The notes beneath the pieces were generated by a model. It saw only the letters and a list, made by a program, of their open reading frames with translations, was not told where the DNA came from and did not search any database. Made by a program: the position numbers and the translations under genes. A DNA stretch of 64,000 nt from Diaporthe sp. PMI_573 (Eukaryota > Ascomycota > Sordariomycetes > Diaporthales > Diaporthaceae). The stretch is from the NCBI GenBank assembly GCA_021399435.1, contig JAJTUP010000052.1, forward strand, positions 1 through 64,000, in the 5' to 3' direction. Shown piece after piece: positions 53,204 through 63,746 of the stretch (its first letter is position 1; every line of letters begins with the position of its first letter).

Positions 53204-54055
53204 CGTGGATTGCGGCTATCTCGCGCAGATGTCGAAATACAAGCCTTGATACTGAAGGGGATTCTACCTGGAATACACAAGGATGCAATGAAATTGTAGT
53301 CAACGTGAGAATTGTGCGCTGTGGTGTCTAGTGCAGCACATCAATCAATAAGTGCTTGTACTCTTCGCGGTTATATATAGTTCGGGGACATATAAATCGT
53401 ATTTTAGGAACCCGCTTGATGAATGCATCATTGAAATCTAATCTAGGATACTCGGATTTGCGAAGTCCTTATTCCTCATTTAGAAGTTAGGAGAATCATG
53501 AATTTTAAAATTCCTTAATGACTACCATATGACTACAATACCTCATATAATGAAATTTTGATGAAAAAAGTATTGTAATGGTAATAGGGAACTAAAAGAG
53601 AAAATAGGGAACAAACAGAAAAAAGCTCAAACAGCCGTCAGATTGCCCCGATAAACCGTCGAATAAGGCCCTCACGTCGATTATAGTTTCCTCACCGCTG
53701 GAATTGTGTGAATCTAGAACGCGTAGGGTCCCCTCTGAGATATGGCATAAGGTGCCATTCGCATGTTTGTCATATGACTCACATGGCTTTTAGAGTATCC
53801 CATCGACTGCGAGATGGCAACAGTACATATCCATGAGGAGGTGCATCACGAGACCTCAAGCCGGTAGAGGAGCATTTCGGTGAAGCGAAGGGATCTACAC
53901 AATGGAAGGAAGTTGTGTCAAATAGGACCAAGAGCAGCAAATTAAGCTAAATACAGGTTTTTCTTCCTGAAATTTGTTGCACGCTGCACATTCATCTCGT
54001 GGCCTCCGATAGTGGCTGGTGATTGCACCCTCAGCCACGAAACTACCCTACGGTC
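53204..54055. other. AT-rich intergenic
   Basis: No gene. AT content is high around 53440-53620, with long A and T runs. Confidence 0.45.
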
Positions 54056-54300
54056 AGACCAATAGTCTGACTATTAGTCTGGAATTCTCAGACTAGGACC
54101 ACTGGTCAGTCTGGAATTCTCAGACTGGGACCACTGCTCAGTCTGGACGAGTCAGACTGGACTATCGGTCTGGTCCGAGACATACAGACTAGACTAATAG
54201 TCCGCGGACTATTGGTCTGGACTATGGTCCGGACTAATAGTCTGCTTAATGGTCTGGACTATGGTCCGGACTAATAGTCTGCTTAATGGTCTGGACTATT
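54056..54300. repeat. Cluster of AGTCTGGACTAT-type palindromes
   Basis: Dense short inverted and direct repeats built from AGTCTGGACTAT, GGTCCGGACTAATAGTCTG and TCTGGAATTCTCAGACT. One unit of about 37 bp, ending TAGTCTGCTTAATGG, is repeated twice in tandem at about 54220-54290. Nearly every segment can pair with its neighbour. The cluster ends exactly at the stop codon of the zinc-finger gene at 54296-54794. Confidence 0.85.
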
Positions 54301-54794
54301 GCGAGCGCTGCTCTGCATTGTGATCTCCAACCAGGCGCTCTTGTTGCTCTCGATCCAGCAGCTCCATGCCGGCTTCGTCGAATCTGTCGAGGCATCGCCT
54401 ACCGTAGCGTTTTCCCTCGCAGGTCTTCCAGTGTTCCTCTTTCTTCTGGCTTACTTTCTTGCGGGACATGGAGATATTCCAGCGAATGGGGCAGAATTCG
54501 CAGCGGAAAAACCAAGTGTGCTTTCGCCATATGTGCTCGCTGCAGGAGCCTCGTCAGCCAGATGCCCAATGATACATGCGAGGAGCCCTTTGCACCTCTG
54601 GGACCGGCGGTCTGCGGTCTAGGTACGTACCTGAGTTCCCTCAGTTCTTTGAAGCCCTCGGTCGTCCTGCAGGCATTCATGCTCATATACGTCTCAGGGT
54701 CAGACTTGGCAAAGGGGCACGCGAGCCCACGGATGCTGACTTCAGCCCTGTTGTACTGGTCCGGCGGCACATGTTGGCGGCCGGTCATTGACAC
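54296..54794 (-). CDS. Small fungal zinc-finger protein, 2 exons, 135 aa
   Basis: Exons 54631-54794 and 54296-54539 on the minus strand, with an intron GTACGT ... CTGCAG between; the 408-nt coding sequence stays in frame. The protein has LACPFAKSDPETYMSMNAC, FKELRELSEHIWRKHTWFF, RCEFCPIRW and EEHWKTCEGKRYG. This matches the fungal pattern C-P-F-x-K-x-D-P ... C ... L.EHI.R.H ... C..C ... H...C, a metal-binding module in many fungal proteins. The intron restores the SEHIWRKH junction, which supports the model. The stop TAG lies at the edge of the palindromic repeat, which may have replaced the original 3' end. Confidence 0.6.
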
Positions 54795-55289
54795 AACTTA
54801 GTACGATGTGTTCGACGGCGAGTACACTGCGTCAAACTGGGCGATGTAGCCCCTTAGCCGACTCTGGCGGTCGGTCTGTGGTCCTACAGCCAGAGGAAAG
54901 GGTTCGCCGCCGGGGGTCGTGTTCAGGAACTTCTGGATCTGGAATGTTTGAGGGCGGCTTAGCTTTGCGGCGGCGGAGGGAGGGATCTGCCGAGTGATGG
55001 ATCGGTTAGTCTCAATCTGTTTTCTCATGATGGCATAGGACATTTGTGACGACTGGATATTGAGACGCAGGCGCGGTTGGGGTCGTGGTTTGGCTCGTAT
55101 GCTCATCTGGGAGGGCGACCGATTTCCGCTGGGGAGAAACATCCAGACACTCCTGAACATGCTGCCTATCTGTGCGCCTAAGATAAAGACCGTGATCGAG
55201 GCCCATTTTGGTGTTCAGGCAGCTCCATCCGGTTATTCCTTCATCCCGGCCGATCAAGTTCCACTGCAAAGGAATGAAAAAAGGTCGTC

Positions 55290-55430
55290 TTACCTCAAAC
55301 ACCCGCTTCTCCGCCCGCGCTAGTGCTACTGCAACTTGCAGGACAATGTCCCACATCTGGTCGACAGACAAAATTTCAAGATCCTCGAGGCCTGTACCAG
55401 CATCACCCTGCTCAATAAACAAGGAACTTG
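55290..55430 (-). pseudogene. Haspin-like protein kinase fragment
   Basis: The minus frame gives FIEQGDAGTGLEDLEILSVD then QMWDIVLQVAVALARAEKRV. In haspin kinases a hinge of the form EQ.D.G..LE..... is followed by the helix QLWDI..QV..ALA.AE and then the catalytic loop FEHRDLHWGN. The catalytic loop is not preserved here: a GTAAGA donor follows FE, but the next exon does not continue HRDLH. A fragment of a haspin-type kinase, probably inactive. Confidence 0.45.
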
Positions 55431-55870
55431 GTTTCGTTCAGGTACCGGGTCATGTATTTCTGGATCAAGGGGTCCCGCGAGTGACATGATAAAATGCGAA
55501 ACTCGAGTCTTGGAAGGAGGGGCGTATTTCTTCAGCGATAGTTGAATCTAGTTCACCTGTATCGAACGACAATATGTCCTTACAGACGACGGTTCCTCTG
55601 GCTGGAGGTCGACTATGGATTTTATGTATTATAATTTTTGTACTCTACAGTACCCAAATCCAGAACCATTCTAACAAAACTCTCGGTATGTACTTTGCTG
55701 TACCAACTTGTGTACTTCTGTTTCATAACCTTGCAGACTAAAGGACCTAAGGATTTGGCAGGTCCAAAGGGATACGACGTTAGGCAACGGCTTCTCTACA
55801 CGCCAGCAGAGCTGTGGTTATGACCCTTTGAATGGAAAGTTAGGGAACTTCTGCATCGGCAATCCTCATT

Positions 55871-56621
55871 CTAACGACGGTCGGTGCCGTTAACCTCATC
55901 AAGGCACACTATGCTGTGATTCAGGGAGCCGTAGCTACCGTTGCCGATGATGCTGTCGATGTAGGCCTGGTCGCCGTTGTCGTCACAGCCACATACCTGG
56001 TACGGAGCACAAGCGCACAGGACGGGCTTAATCTCATCACGATCTGACGTCTGGTTGTGGTAATACCATGGTTGCTCGTGCGGATACAGATATGGCAGGG
56101 GATGCCATACGCCCGGCCAGAATGCGATCTCCTGGAGCCTGCCAGCCAGCATGAAGGGCACGACACCACCAGTTGATGGTGAGCCCGCGCAGTAGGGGAT
56201 GGTCGTACCGCCGCTATAGAAGCGTCCATTGCCGTACGCAGGGGCAACACCGGAGCCGGTTGTTGTTTGGCCGCCAGTTGACGAGGACGAGGAGGCTGCA
56301 CCATGGCTGCTGAATTGAATTTAGTATATTTTTGTTGCTTGCCGCTTTCTGCGCGCTCTATCAAGAACACCTCTGCTAGGATTGTCTCGCTTACCCTGAC
56401 GACCCGGTCGAGCCTGATTTGGAGGACGACCTACCTCCTCCCCGACCACCCGAGCCGTGGCCTCTTCGCTTCCATAGATAGTAATTGCGAGATCCGCTAT
56501 CTGCCCACTGCTGTCGAGTGATGATGTCGTGTGTTGATGTCAAGTTGGCGGGCTGCAAAACAACAGCCATGATTGTGGTTTGCAGGGCTGCGCCTATGAC
56601 CATGATCAGACAGAACTTCAT
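55871..56621 (-). CDS. Secreted Gly/Ser-rich fungal protein, 2 exons, 221 aa
   Basis: Exons 56395-56621 and 55871-56309 on the minus strand; the intron GTAAGC ... TTCAG joins GSSG to SHGAAS in frame. The N-terminus is a signal peptide (MKFCLIMVIGAALQTTIMAV). A Gly/Arg/Ser-rich spacer follows (RRGHGSGGRGGGRSSSKSG ... AASSSSSTGG), then a conserved C-terminal domain: GRFYSGGTTIPYCAG, FWPGVWHPLPYLYPHEQPWY, LCACAPYQVCGCDDN, YIDSIIGNGSYGSLNHSIV. I recall this Gly-rich spacer plus PVLCxCAxYxVCGCD arrangement from a common fungal family of secreted or wall proteins of unknown function. Several NxS/T sites suggest glycosylation. Intact. Confidence 0.75.
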
Positions 56622-57414
56622 GACGTCTTAGGGCTGGATGCTTAATTCGAGATAGTATAAAGAACTGAGAAACGGGGTAACGAAAGGAAGCAATCCGAAA
56701 GCAAAGGGATACCGTCTTATATACTCATTCTCTAGGGGTGGAATATTGGGCCTTGTCATTAGGCAGTCAGCATCTCATCGGATGTTACGTCAACCTTGCG
56801 GAACACTATAAGTGGAAATAATAATGAAACCTTGAACATTAACATTCTCGACGATGCTTAGGCAGGCAACCGTGGGCTAAGTATAGGCGGGGACAGGTCC
56901 GCGTCATTTGACCACGACGTTCTTTTCCACTTCAAAGTTCAGCGGATGCCTTCAGGAACCTAGTCCGTCCTTACTGCGGCGAACAAAACTGACATGAACT
57001 GTTATAAGCTCTAAACTGCTGAACGTCATCATAACCTCTATTACACGATTCCATCAAATGTAGCGTTTCGGTGTAGCATTTGAAATGCTTCATATGCCCC
57101 CGCCCCCGCCCCCCCCGCGAAAAGACCTAAAGAAAAGACCAAAAAAAAAACCCCAAAAAAAAACCTAAGGAGCCTTCCTAAATAGGGTACTCGTGTAGAG
57201 CAAGGGCAATGTTCAGCCTGGAGCCAGCAGCCCAGCAGTGCTTCTCGCTCCGGCAGTGACCGTAGTGGAGTGTTGTGGGTTCAAACACTATACGCATGCG
57301 ATATAGAGAACGAGAGAACAGCAGGTAAGGCTAGGTTGTGTACACAGTTTTCTGGCAAAGTCTAACAAGTTGATGATGATATAAAACCTGGCCCTATCAG
57401 GTAGATAAATGATG
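56622..57414. other. Intergenic
   Basis: No gene. Poly-C, poly-A and mixed homopolymer runs at about 57097-57170. A GGGTTCAAACAC stretch near 57274 resembles a tRNA B box but no cloverleaf fits. Confidence 0.45.
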
Positions 57415-58306
57415 TCAGAAGCCTGCGTCAACCCTCCTAATACACACTAAAGCCCTACATCCATACACTTTTCCGCAAGGAGGCTGCATCTTCGTATGTT
57501 TCTTCTTCTTTTTTATCTGCCTCTGCATCTCTGCAAGCAGACTAGCAGCGCCGACATCATGCTTTGTCCTGCTCCCAGTAGTCGTTTCGATGTGCCGCTT
57601 TAGGTGACTACGGAAGTTCTCGTCCCTATTGAAGGTTTTGAGAGCCTCGCAGAATTTACATCGCCATCTTTTCGGTTTTATCTAAATGAGCCCTGCAACT
57701 GCGCATAAACTTCTGTATGTCAAATTCACCATCGATAGTATACTATACTCACTCGTTGTAATGCCTCTTCAAGTGCTCCTGCCTTAAGTAACTCTTCCCA
57801 TTACATCCGATGTATTCGCATCTGTGTCTGTTTGCAGGGGCCTCGATGACATCAAAGCCTTCTTGAAGTGAAGGGTGTTTAACGCTACCAGCTTGCTCTT
57901 CGGAGCGCAGGTCTTTGGACGGGTCGCTCGCAATAATTAATGCAGACTTGTGCTGCTGCCCGTTCGTAACGGTACAGCGCCTGCTCCAGCTGTGAGAAAT
58001 TCCTAGATATACAGGCGTTAGGATGGTCAGGGGCGTGATCGGCGGAGATGTCTGCTCGAAACCTATAGGACGCCCATCCGACTGGTGCTTCCAAATTGCT
58101 GTCATATCGGAACCTTGGTCAGGCATGTTGATGGCCGGTGTGGAAGCTGGGGTTTCGAGACAATCCATGTACATAGTCATGCTGTCCAGTGAGTCAAAGT
58201 CCATCGTGTTCTGAGGTGTGGCCAACAAACTGGACGTCGATGATGGTGGCGATCGGGAATCATCAAACATCATGATATTGAAATCAAAGGATTCCCCAAA
58301 ATCCAT
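57415..58306 (-). pseudogene. C2H2 zinc-finger transcription factor, frameshifted in a poly-A run
   Basis: ATG at 58306 (MDFGESFDFNIMMFDDSRSP). A disordered Ser/Thr/Pro-rich region is followed by finger 1 (HRCEYIGCNGKSYLRQEHLK RHYN, C2H2) at about 57820-57755. A GTGAGT donor at 57752 and a TTGCAG acceptor near 57693 lead to EAHLDK, then one extra A in ATAAAACCG shifts the frame; the other frame continues KPKRWRCKFCEALKTFN, RDENFRSHLKRH (finger 2) and a Lys-rich tail to a stop at 57415. Another intron may lie near 58000. The layout resembles fungal regulators with two C-terminal C2H2 fingers. Either a fresh pseudogene or a one-base assembly error. Confidence 0.6.
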
Positions 58307-58397
58307 CACTGCAGGCTTCGCATAGGGACTTCCCTCCGGGCGAAGTAAAATCCATCCGACCATAGCCCACCCTAGCAACAAATTCCAGCCAAGCCAT

Positions 58398-58722
58398 CTA
58401 CTCGCCATGAACATTCCAGAGCCGATCTTGTTCGCCAAGCCACCATGTTCCAACTTCTGCAGCCTTGTCAACCCAGCTAGCAGCCTCAGGACTATATGTG
58501 TCGTAAGCGGCCGCACGAAGATCGTCTAAAGACCACCTAGTCAAAGGTTGAACTTCTGCAGGATCGATAACGATATTGGTAAACCGATACTTGTAATCTT
58601 GAGTCAAGGGGATGATGAGGCGGTAAGGGACCGCTGCAGACGAGATAGCTAGAAGCGATCCCCCAGGGGCGATGATGGCTATATTCCAGCCCTGCCGATC
58701 GTTGTAGACGTTTCCGAGAGAT
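58398..58722 (-). CDS. Hypothetical coding fragment
   Basis: The minus frame is open for about 105 codons: NDRQGWNIAIIAPGGSLLAI, SSAAVPYRLIIPLTQDYKYR, FTNIVIDPAEVQPLTRW. The regular hydrophobic pattern looks like a real folded domain, but I do not recognise it. No ATG opens it at the 5' end except by assuming an upstream exon, and the reading ends after DRLWNVHGE. It lies just upstream of the C2H2 regulator and could be its displaced N-terminus or a separate relic. Confidence 0.3.
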
Positions 58723-58907
58723 TAGCGATATTCGCTTCGGATGCTCGTTTCGACGATCCTCTCGGAAGCCAGGCCCCCGGTGGCAGAACGATATGGCTGT
58801 TTTGACTGATTGTTGAAGGCAGACCGATTGTTACACCCAGTGGCTGTACCACATGCATTGGACAAGCAACTCCTGCCCCTGACTTGCCTTATCTTGTCGT
58901 TTGCACA

Positions 58908-59195
58908 TTAAAGTAGGAAATCGGTCCAGTGTTTTCGGTGATGGTTTGCGGCATTTACATCATGGTGGTTGCGAATGGGGTATGACTTGTCGACGTGTTC
59001 AGCGATTGTTGCTATGCGTTCGGCTATTGATCCCTGCGCAGACACAACTGGCGTGGCTTCGCGTTCGTTGCATTTTCTCTCTATTTTCTGAAGCAGAAGT
59101 AGGGTCTCGCTTTTGCCGTGCAGCGAGACAGTACCGTCCATGCCTAACCTTTCTGCTACTTGAATGAGGCGTGTTGTACTTCGTGTATCAGTCAT
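58908..59195 (-). CDS. Hypothetical small protein, 95 aa
   Basis: ATG at 59195 (MTDTRSTTRLIQVAERLGMD). Helical and Ala/Glu/His-rich, no domain recognised. It could be the first exon of a gene continuing into 58722-58398, since a GTAAAT donor-like site occurs near its end. Low confidence. Confidence 0.3.
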   Translation of the reverse strand: MTDTRSTTRLIQVAERLGMDGTVSLHGKSETLLLLQKIERKCNEREATPVVSAQGSIAERIATIAEHVDKSYPIRNHHDVNAANHHRKHWTDFLL

Positions 59196-60266
59196 GGTCC
59201 GGACGGATAGAGAGGAAACAGGTCTGCGTCAACCAGGTCAAACGAGAGGAGAGGGAAGAAACCGTGGAGAGCGGCCATGTTTAAGCGACAGGCCCAAGCT
59301 AAGACGGCTCGGCTGACCCGTCCTCCCCGTGAACCACGTAGATGCATGTCTCAATAGGGAATCATCCCCGCTAGGATTTGTTGCTTTAGGTCCTCTCGCT
59401 TCTCCCTATACGTTATTCCGAAATTAGGGCTTCGTCTATATTTTCATATTGGGGATTACGAACTGACTTTTGGTAGCAGAGTTGGTCGCTGATTTGTACA
59501 TATAAAACGCGCCTTCTCGGGAGTGGTTAATTCCAACCTGGTGCATGATTACAAACAAAGCACGGGATTCCATCAGAACGAACGTAATTGCGATGTGCTC
59601 TGGTCGCAACGCCGGTCTCAAAGACAAATTAGTAAGGCCATGAGGGTCTTCAAGAATTGCGATCATGGAAGAGCAGCGGGTGTTTATAGTTATCAATCCG
59701 CTCAATGTCTCGAAGTTCGGAATGTGTCATTATTAATGTCATCGACATGCAGCATAATATCCTTTCCTGGTACTACAGACGGTCGCCAGGTGACAAGTTC
59801 TGCGATTTATATACCATCCAATGCGTTTCTGTTGCCTCTATCTATGCCGTTCGGTAAGCATCTCATGAAATCCAGTTATTGTAGGCAACAGGCCCTATCG
59901 AAAAGGCCAATGTAGTGGTTGCACAAGAAATACGCCCTGTCCAGCCTCGCTGTTAGGCATTGTGTGATGAGGCAGTGTCCCGAATTTTAACCATTTGCTT
60001 GTATCTAAATCTTGTTGTCCACGGGTCAAAGAAGAGAAGACAAACTTCATCGCTCGAGCGTCGAAAACAGAGATGTAGGTATTAGAACAGCATTGCCATG
60101 TTGCATCTTTGAGATGGCTTGGAAATCTAGACCAAAAAATCATTACGGAATTTGGCAGAAGCTTTGCGTCATCATTTATCTAATTATACGAGATATAATT
60201 AGAAATAACTCCTCAAATATCTTTCAGTTCACGTTTCAAAATATTTTAGAATAACCAACAGTAAAT
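59196..60266. other. Intergenic
   Basis: No gene recognised; several short frames without motifs. Confidence 0.4.
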
Positions 60267-60482
60267 TGTAACGGCCAGCAATGTCCAGCATGGAAACTGT
60301 TGTATTGGCACTACGTACGAAGATTCTAAGCTTGAGGAGGGGAGAAGAAAGAAAAGAAACTCGCGATGTGCGACGCGTTGGAGAAGTTTAATAACCGTGG
60401 TCCGTGCCTGTCGCAGGGGCCAGCCCCCCCCTGCCAGCACCTTGTGGTGGTGTCAGCCCGTCTAGTGGTGACAACCGCCACA
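60267..60482 (-). repeat. Gypsy LTR, 216 bp
   Basis: Ends TGTAACGG and CCGCCACA (TG...CA after strand correction). About 105 bp of the same LTR recur at 44939-45045. Confidence 0.8.
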
Positions 60483-60814
60483 CTACCCCCCTCCAAAGCG
60501 CGGACGGCAGAGGCGTGCGGGCTTTTAAAGGTGACGCTTGATCTTGGTCTTGGTCTTGGACCCCAGCTTTCCGTGCGCTGCTACGTTGTCTTCGTCATGA
60601 TCAGGATCGGCTTCGTCATTGGCAGCGGCTCTGATCCATTCCTGTAGTCGTTTAGGCGGTCCTGGGGCATCCGGGTGGAGTTGATGAAAGCTTTCCAAGG
60701 CAATGGGGGCATTCTTGAAGTTTCTCGCTGGGTACCAAGTATCATCCGGATCGCAGCCGCGCCAGGCGACTTGATATTGTAATGTCTTTGTCTTTCCAAG
60801 CAGCCGTGAACGTT

Positions 60815-61490
60815 CTATGTGGTCGACTTCATACTCTGGCTCACCGTTAATGTCCTCTGGTGGCGGTGGGGTTTGGTGTTGTTGCGGTAGCGGGTCATCC
60901 GGGGCCTTTCTAACCGGTCGGCATGGAACAGGTTTGTCATTGAGTACGACGGGGGCAAGTCAAGAACATAACTGTACCCCCGTTCTTGTTTGATCTTGAA
61001 CGGGCCTACCCACTGGGATTCTAAACGCGTTGTTGCGGCGGTTGTAGAAAACCCCTTCTTCTTTAGGAAAACCATGTCTTCAACAGAGAAGTCTGCTGGG
61101 CGTCGTTTCTGATTCGCCTGTGTTTGTTGTCGGTTTTGAGCTGTCTGAGCTGCTGTTCGAGCTGAGTCCTGTACGGTCTTGGTTTCTCTCAGGATTTCCA
61201 GGGCGCGTTCTTCTGGTCTGGACGACGCTGTTGCCGTTCTAAGGTCAAGGGACAGGGGATTCCGGACATCTTTACCGAGGGCGACCTTTAACGGTGCCAT
61301 GTTGATTGACGAGTGCCACGAGGAATTATGAGCAAAGTCTAGTGCCGGCAGGTGTGTGCTCCAGTCGTTCTGATACTTGTTCACGTAGAACCGTAGTCGT
61401 TGGTCGAGCTCCTGGTTTGTGAACTCCACGGCGCCTTGGGTCTGTGGGTGGTAAGCACTACCATGTCGATGCTTCGTGCCCGTAAGTTCG
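60815..61490 (-). pseudogene. Gypsy integrase C-terminal remnant
   Basis: The frame reads TGTKHRHGSAYHPQTQGAVE, FTNQELDQRLRFY, WSTHLPALDFAHNSSWHSS (the region after the catalytic Glu), then a basic linker and ESQWVGPFKIKQERG, YVLDLP, TNLFHADRLERP. This is the end of a gypsy integrase with its GPF/Y module. It begins out of frame with the gag fragment because of the deletion. Confidence 0.85.
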
Positions 61491-61758
61491 CAGCCATGAT
61501 CTGTTTTGCCTCTTCGAACTGAAGAGAAATGCTGTTAAGATCGGCCTCGACGAGATCGCACTGTCTCTTGACCCCCTGCAGCTGGCTTGTCAGCTCCTCC
61601 CGCTGGTCCAAGAGCGTGGCAATCTGGCGCCTCATGGGTGCCGTCCTGGACTCAAATTTGCCCACCATGACCCGGTCCTCCTCGGCCCGGACCTCAATTG
61701 TGTCGGACCAGTAGCTGGCTTCGATGTCGGCCCAGTCCTATATGTCTTTATCCGCCAT
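61490..61758 (-). pseudogene. Gypsy gag N-terminal remnant
   Basis: Opens with ATG at 61758. The seventh codon is TAG where CAG (Gln) is likely, then DWADIEASYWSDTIEVRAEE and a coiled coil (RRQIATLLDQREELTSQLQG, EADLNSISLQFEEAKQIM). It ends at the deletion joint near 61490. The CAG-to-TAG change is the type made by repeat-induced point mutation. Confidence 0.65.
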
Positions 61759-62708
61759 GTCGGATCCCATTCAGCGCGCCTGCAAGTCCTTGTGCGAGAC
61801 TTCTAGTACTCAATGTAGAGGCGTGTCCTCCTAGTTTACACTTTGCCTGGGTCTGGTCATGTACGACAGACCTCTATTGCCTCATGACCATTAGCAATAC
61901 ATATTAGAAAATAAGAGGTCGAAAAACTATATATGCGGATACATAGTGTGTGTAGAAACTTATAAACACCGGGTTGTGTACACAGTTGCGTAAATAATCC
62001 CGAGACGGACGATCGAGAGGAGCAGAATCTATGGTCAGTGTCAGTAGGTACCGTCCAACCAGGCACATGGGCGTTGAAAGTTGGATTTCTAATCTGGGAT
62101 AGTTTGTGATATAATTGGCTTCTGATAGTGCTAGGACTTATTCGGGAGGGTATTGGTACTTTCTCACAGGGATCAAACTTCGGGCAGTACCTTTGGCGGC
62201 TTATTTTTTCTGTCTTCCCAAGCACTGTACTTTTTATTAAGTTAGGTCCCCGCAAATAGTTTCCCTAAATGATGGGAAAGTGAATTTTTTCAAAGGCAGT
62301 GCAAAATCTTGCTACGAGACGCCGACTCTAGGTTATGAGCACGTTGAGAACCAACGAGAAGCCCGCTTCCGCAAATAGCAAGCATCTTTCTACACCGTTG
62401 AATTACCTTGTAAAGAAGTGGTGAGTTTGACCGTATCTAAGCGTTGGAAGGGATTTTCCATCAAAATATCAGTGTACCCTGATCCCACATCGTGCAAGTG
62501 GGAAAAGGACAGGAGGGCAGGGGCTAAAGGCTTCGCCCGGTGGGGGGCAGCCAACTCTGCAAGCAACCCAAATCTAGCAGATGCTTGAGCCACCGTTCGA
62601 CTTTTTGTATCGCCAAGCTTTTCGCAAACATGGGCTGCGAGATCCTCCCAGCTGGCCGTAGGTTCACGCACAACGGGAATCTAAAAGCTGGTACCTTCTT
62701 AGTCTTTA
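61759..62708. other. Intergenic
   Basis: No gene recognised. A minus frame at 62390-62671 (EPTASWEDLAAHVCEKLGD) has a protein-like look but no start-to-stop model. Confidence 0.35.
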
Positions 62709-63746
62709 ATGGCCCTTCCCACATTCTTGAGGAGTACCCCCGATAACCTCAGCAGTGAGAGTGATGAAGAAGATGGCATTCCACTCCTGCTCTCTACCTT
62801 CTCCATGGAAGCTAGACTGGACACGTTGGAGGTGGATTGGGAAGGAAATTGGTTTGGCATCACGGCGCGCGTCTGCCCCAACAGACTGACATTCGAAAAT
62901 GTCGACCAAGACGGCTGGGAACCTAGCAGTGGCGTGCCAGAGCCTGTTCAGTACGCGCTGGCCATGCCACGGGACGACGGTCTCGAACCGTAAGTATCCG
63001 GAAGATTTTTTTGCTGTAATGTAAATGTCGTATGCTAACGTTTACTGCAAGGATTGTCCCTCGTTGTCTCAGCAATAGTGCCAGCGGCTCGTCGTGGCCA
63101 ACTCGCCCAGCCCAGGCTTCCTTTGCCGGGCCGGTGGACCATGAGAGCTTCCAGCTCCGGGGGGACGTCTGGCCTGACCTACTACGACGAACATCCGTCT
63201 TTGTCAAGCTAGGATCTTACATCATACCCGAAGGAGATCGAGCGCCGCACAAAGGCGTGCATGTCTGCCACGTGCTTGTCCTCTTCCCCATCAATAAACA
63301 GCCATGGAGCTCGGCACTCAGCTGGATGAAGAGCTCATCAAGTTAGCGGGTCGTGGATTTCTTGCACGGGTCGCGTGCTAGGGGTGCTCAACCGACAGCT
63401 CCTCCAAGCCGATCTGCCTGCCGATTCGCCGGTTCGGATCCTTGCGATCGTGGCGGACCATTGGGAGTTTATACGTCAAGCCTCGCTTAACTCGCGCAGT
63501 CCAACTGCACCAAAACAGAGCAGCTCATCCCGGGTACCACAGACACCGACAAAGAGTACTGCTTTTCCAAGCAGCCAGGGAAGCGGCGGCATCATCAGCA
63601 GGAACACATTCTACCTGACGCAAAAGGGTAAGGAACCACAACGCTTGGGTAATGAGGCTGCATCGTCCAGGGGCGGCCCGTCGAGAGCGCGAGATTCATC
63701 CAGTTGGTTGCCTACTCAAGCTATCACACTTGCCGCAAGAACATAA
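62709..63746 (+). pseudogene. Unnamed fungal family, copy B, two frameshifts
   Basis: ATG 62709; exon 1 to 62989, intron GTAAGT ... GCAAG, exon 2 from 63052. The protein reads STFSMEARLDTLEVDWEGNW, FGITARVCPNRLTFENVDQD, then FQLRGDVWPDLLRRTSVFVK, LGSYIIPEGDRAPHKGVHVC, HVLVLFPINKQPW. Frameshifts near 63315 and 63365 follow (QLDEELIKLAGRGFLA in a second frame), after which RVLGVLNRQLLQADLPADSP, VRILAIVADHWEFIRQ and a Ser/Pro-rich tail run to 63746. The core blocks align in order with the minus-strand gene at 25546-26139 beside the Helitron helicase. The alternating strands and the length of the core suggest a beta-barrel-like domain; function unknown. Confidence 0.6.

Larger units (their letters stand above)
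60267..61758 (-). mobile_element. Ty3/gypsy element with a large internal deletion
   Basis: Minus-strand element. 3' LTR at 60267-60482 (plus-strand reading TGTAACGG ... CCGCCACA), preceded on the element strand by a polypurine tract (GGAGGGGGGTAG). The integrase C-terminus lies at about 61490-60815 and the start of gag at 61758-61490. Protease, RT, RNase H and the integrase core are deleted, fusing gag to integrase out of frame near 61490. No 5' LTR is recognisable above 61760. Confidence 0.85.

Noticed and set aside
54798..55160. Minus-strand 120-codon frame as a membrane or secreted protein
   Set aside because: One hydrophobic stretch only, no clear start, overlapping the haspin-like relic in another frame.
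57181..57300. tRNA-like B box (GGGTTCAAACAC)
   Set aside because: No A box, anticodon arm or acceptor stem can be paired at the right spacing.
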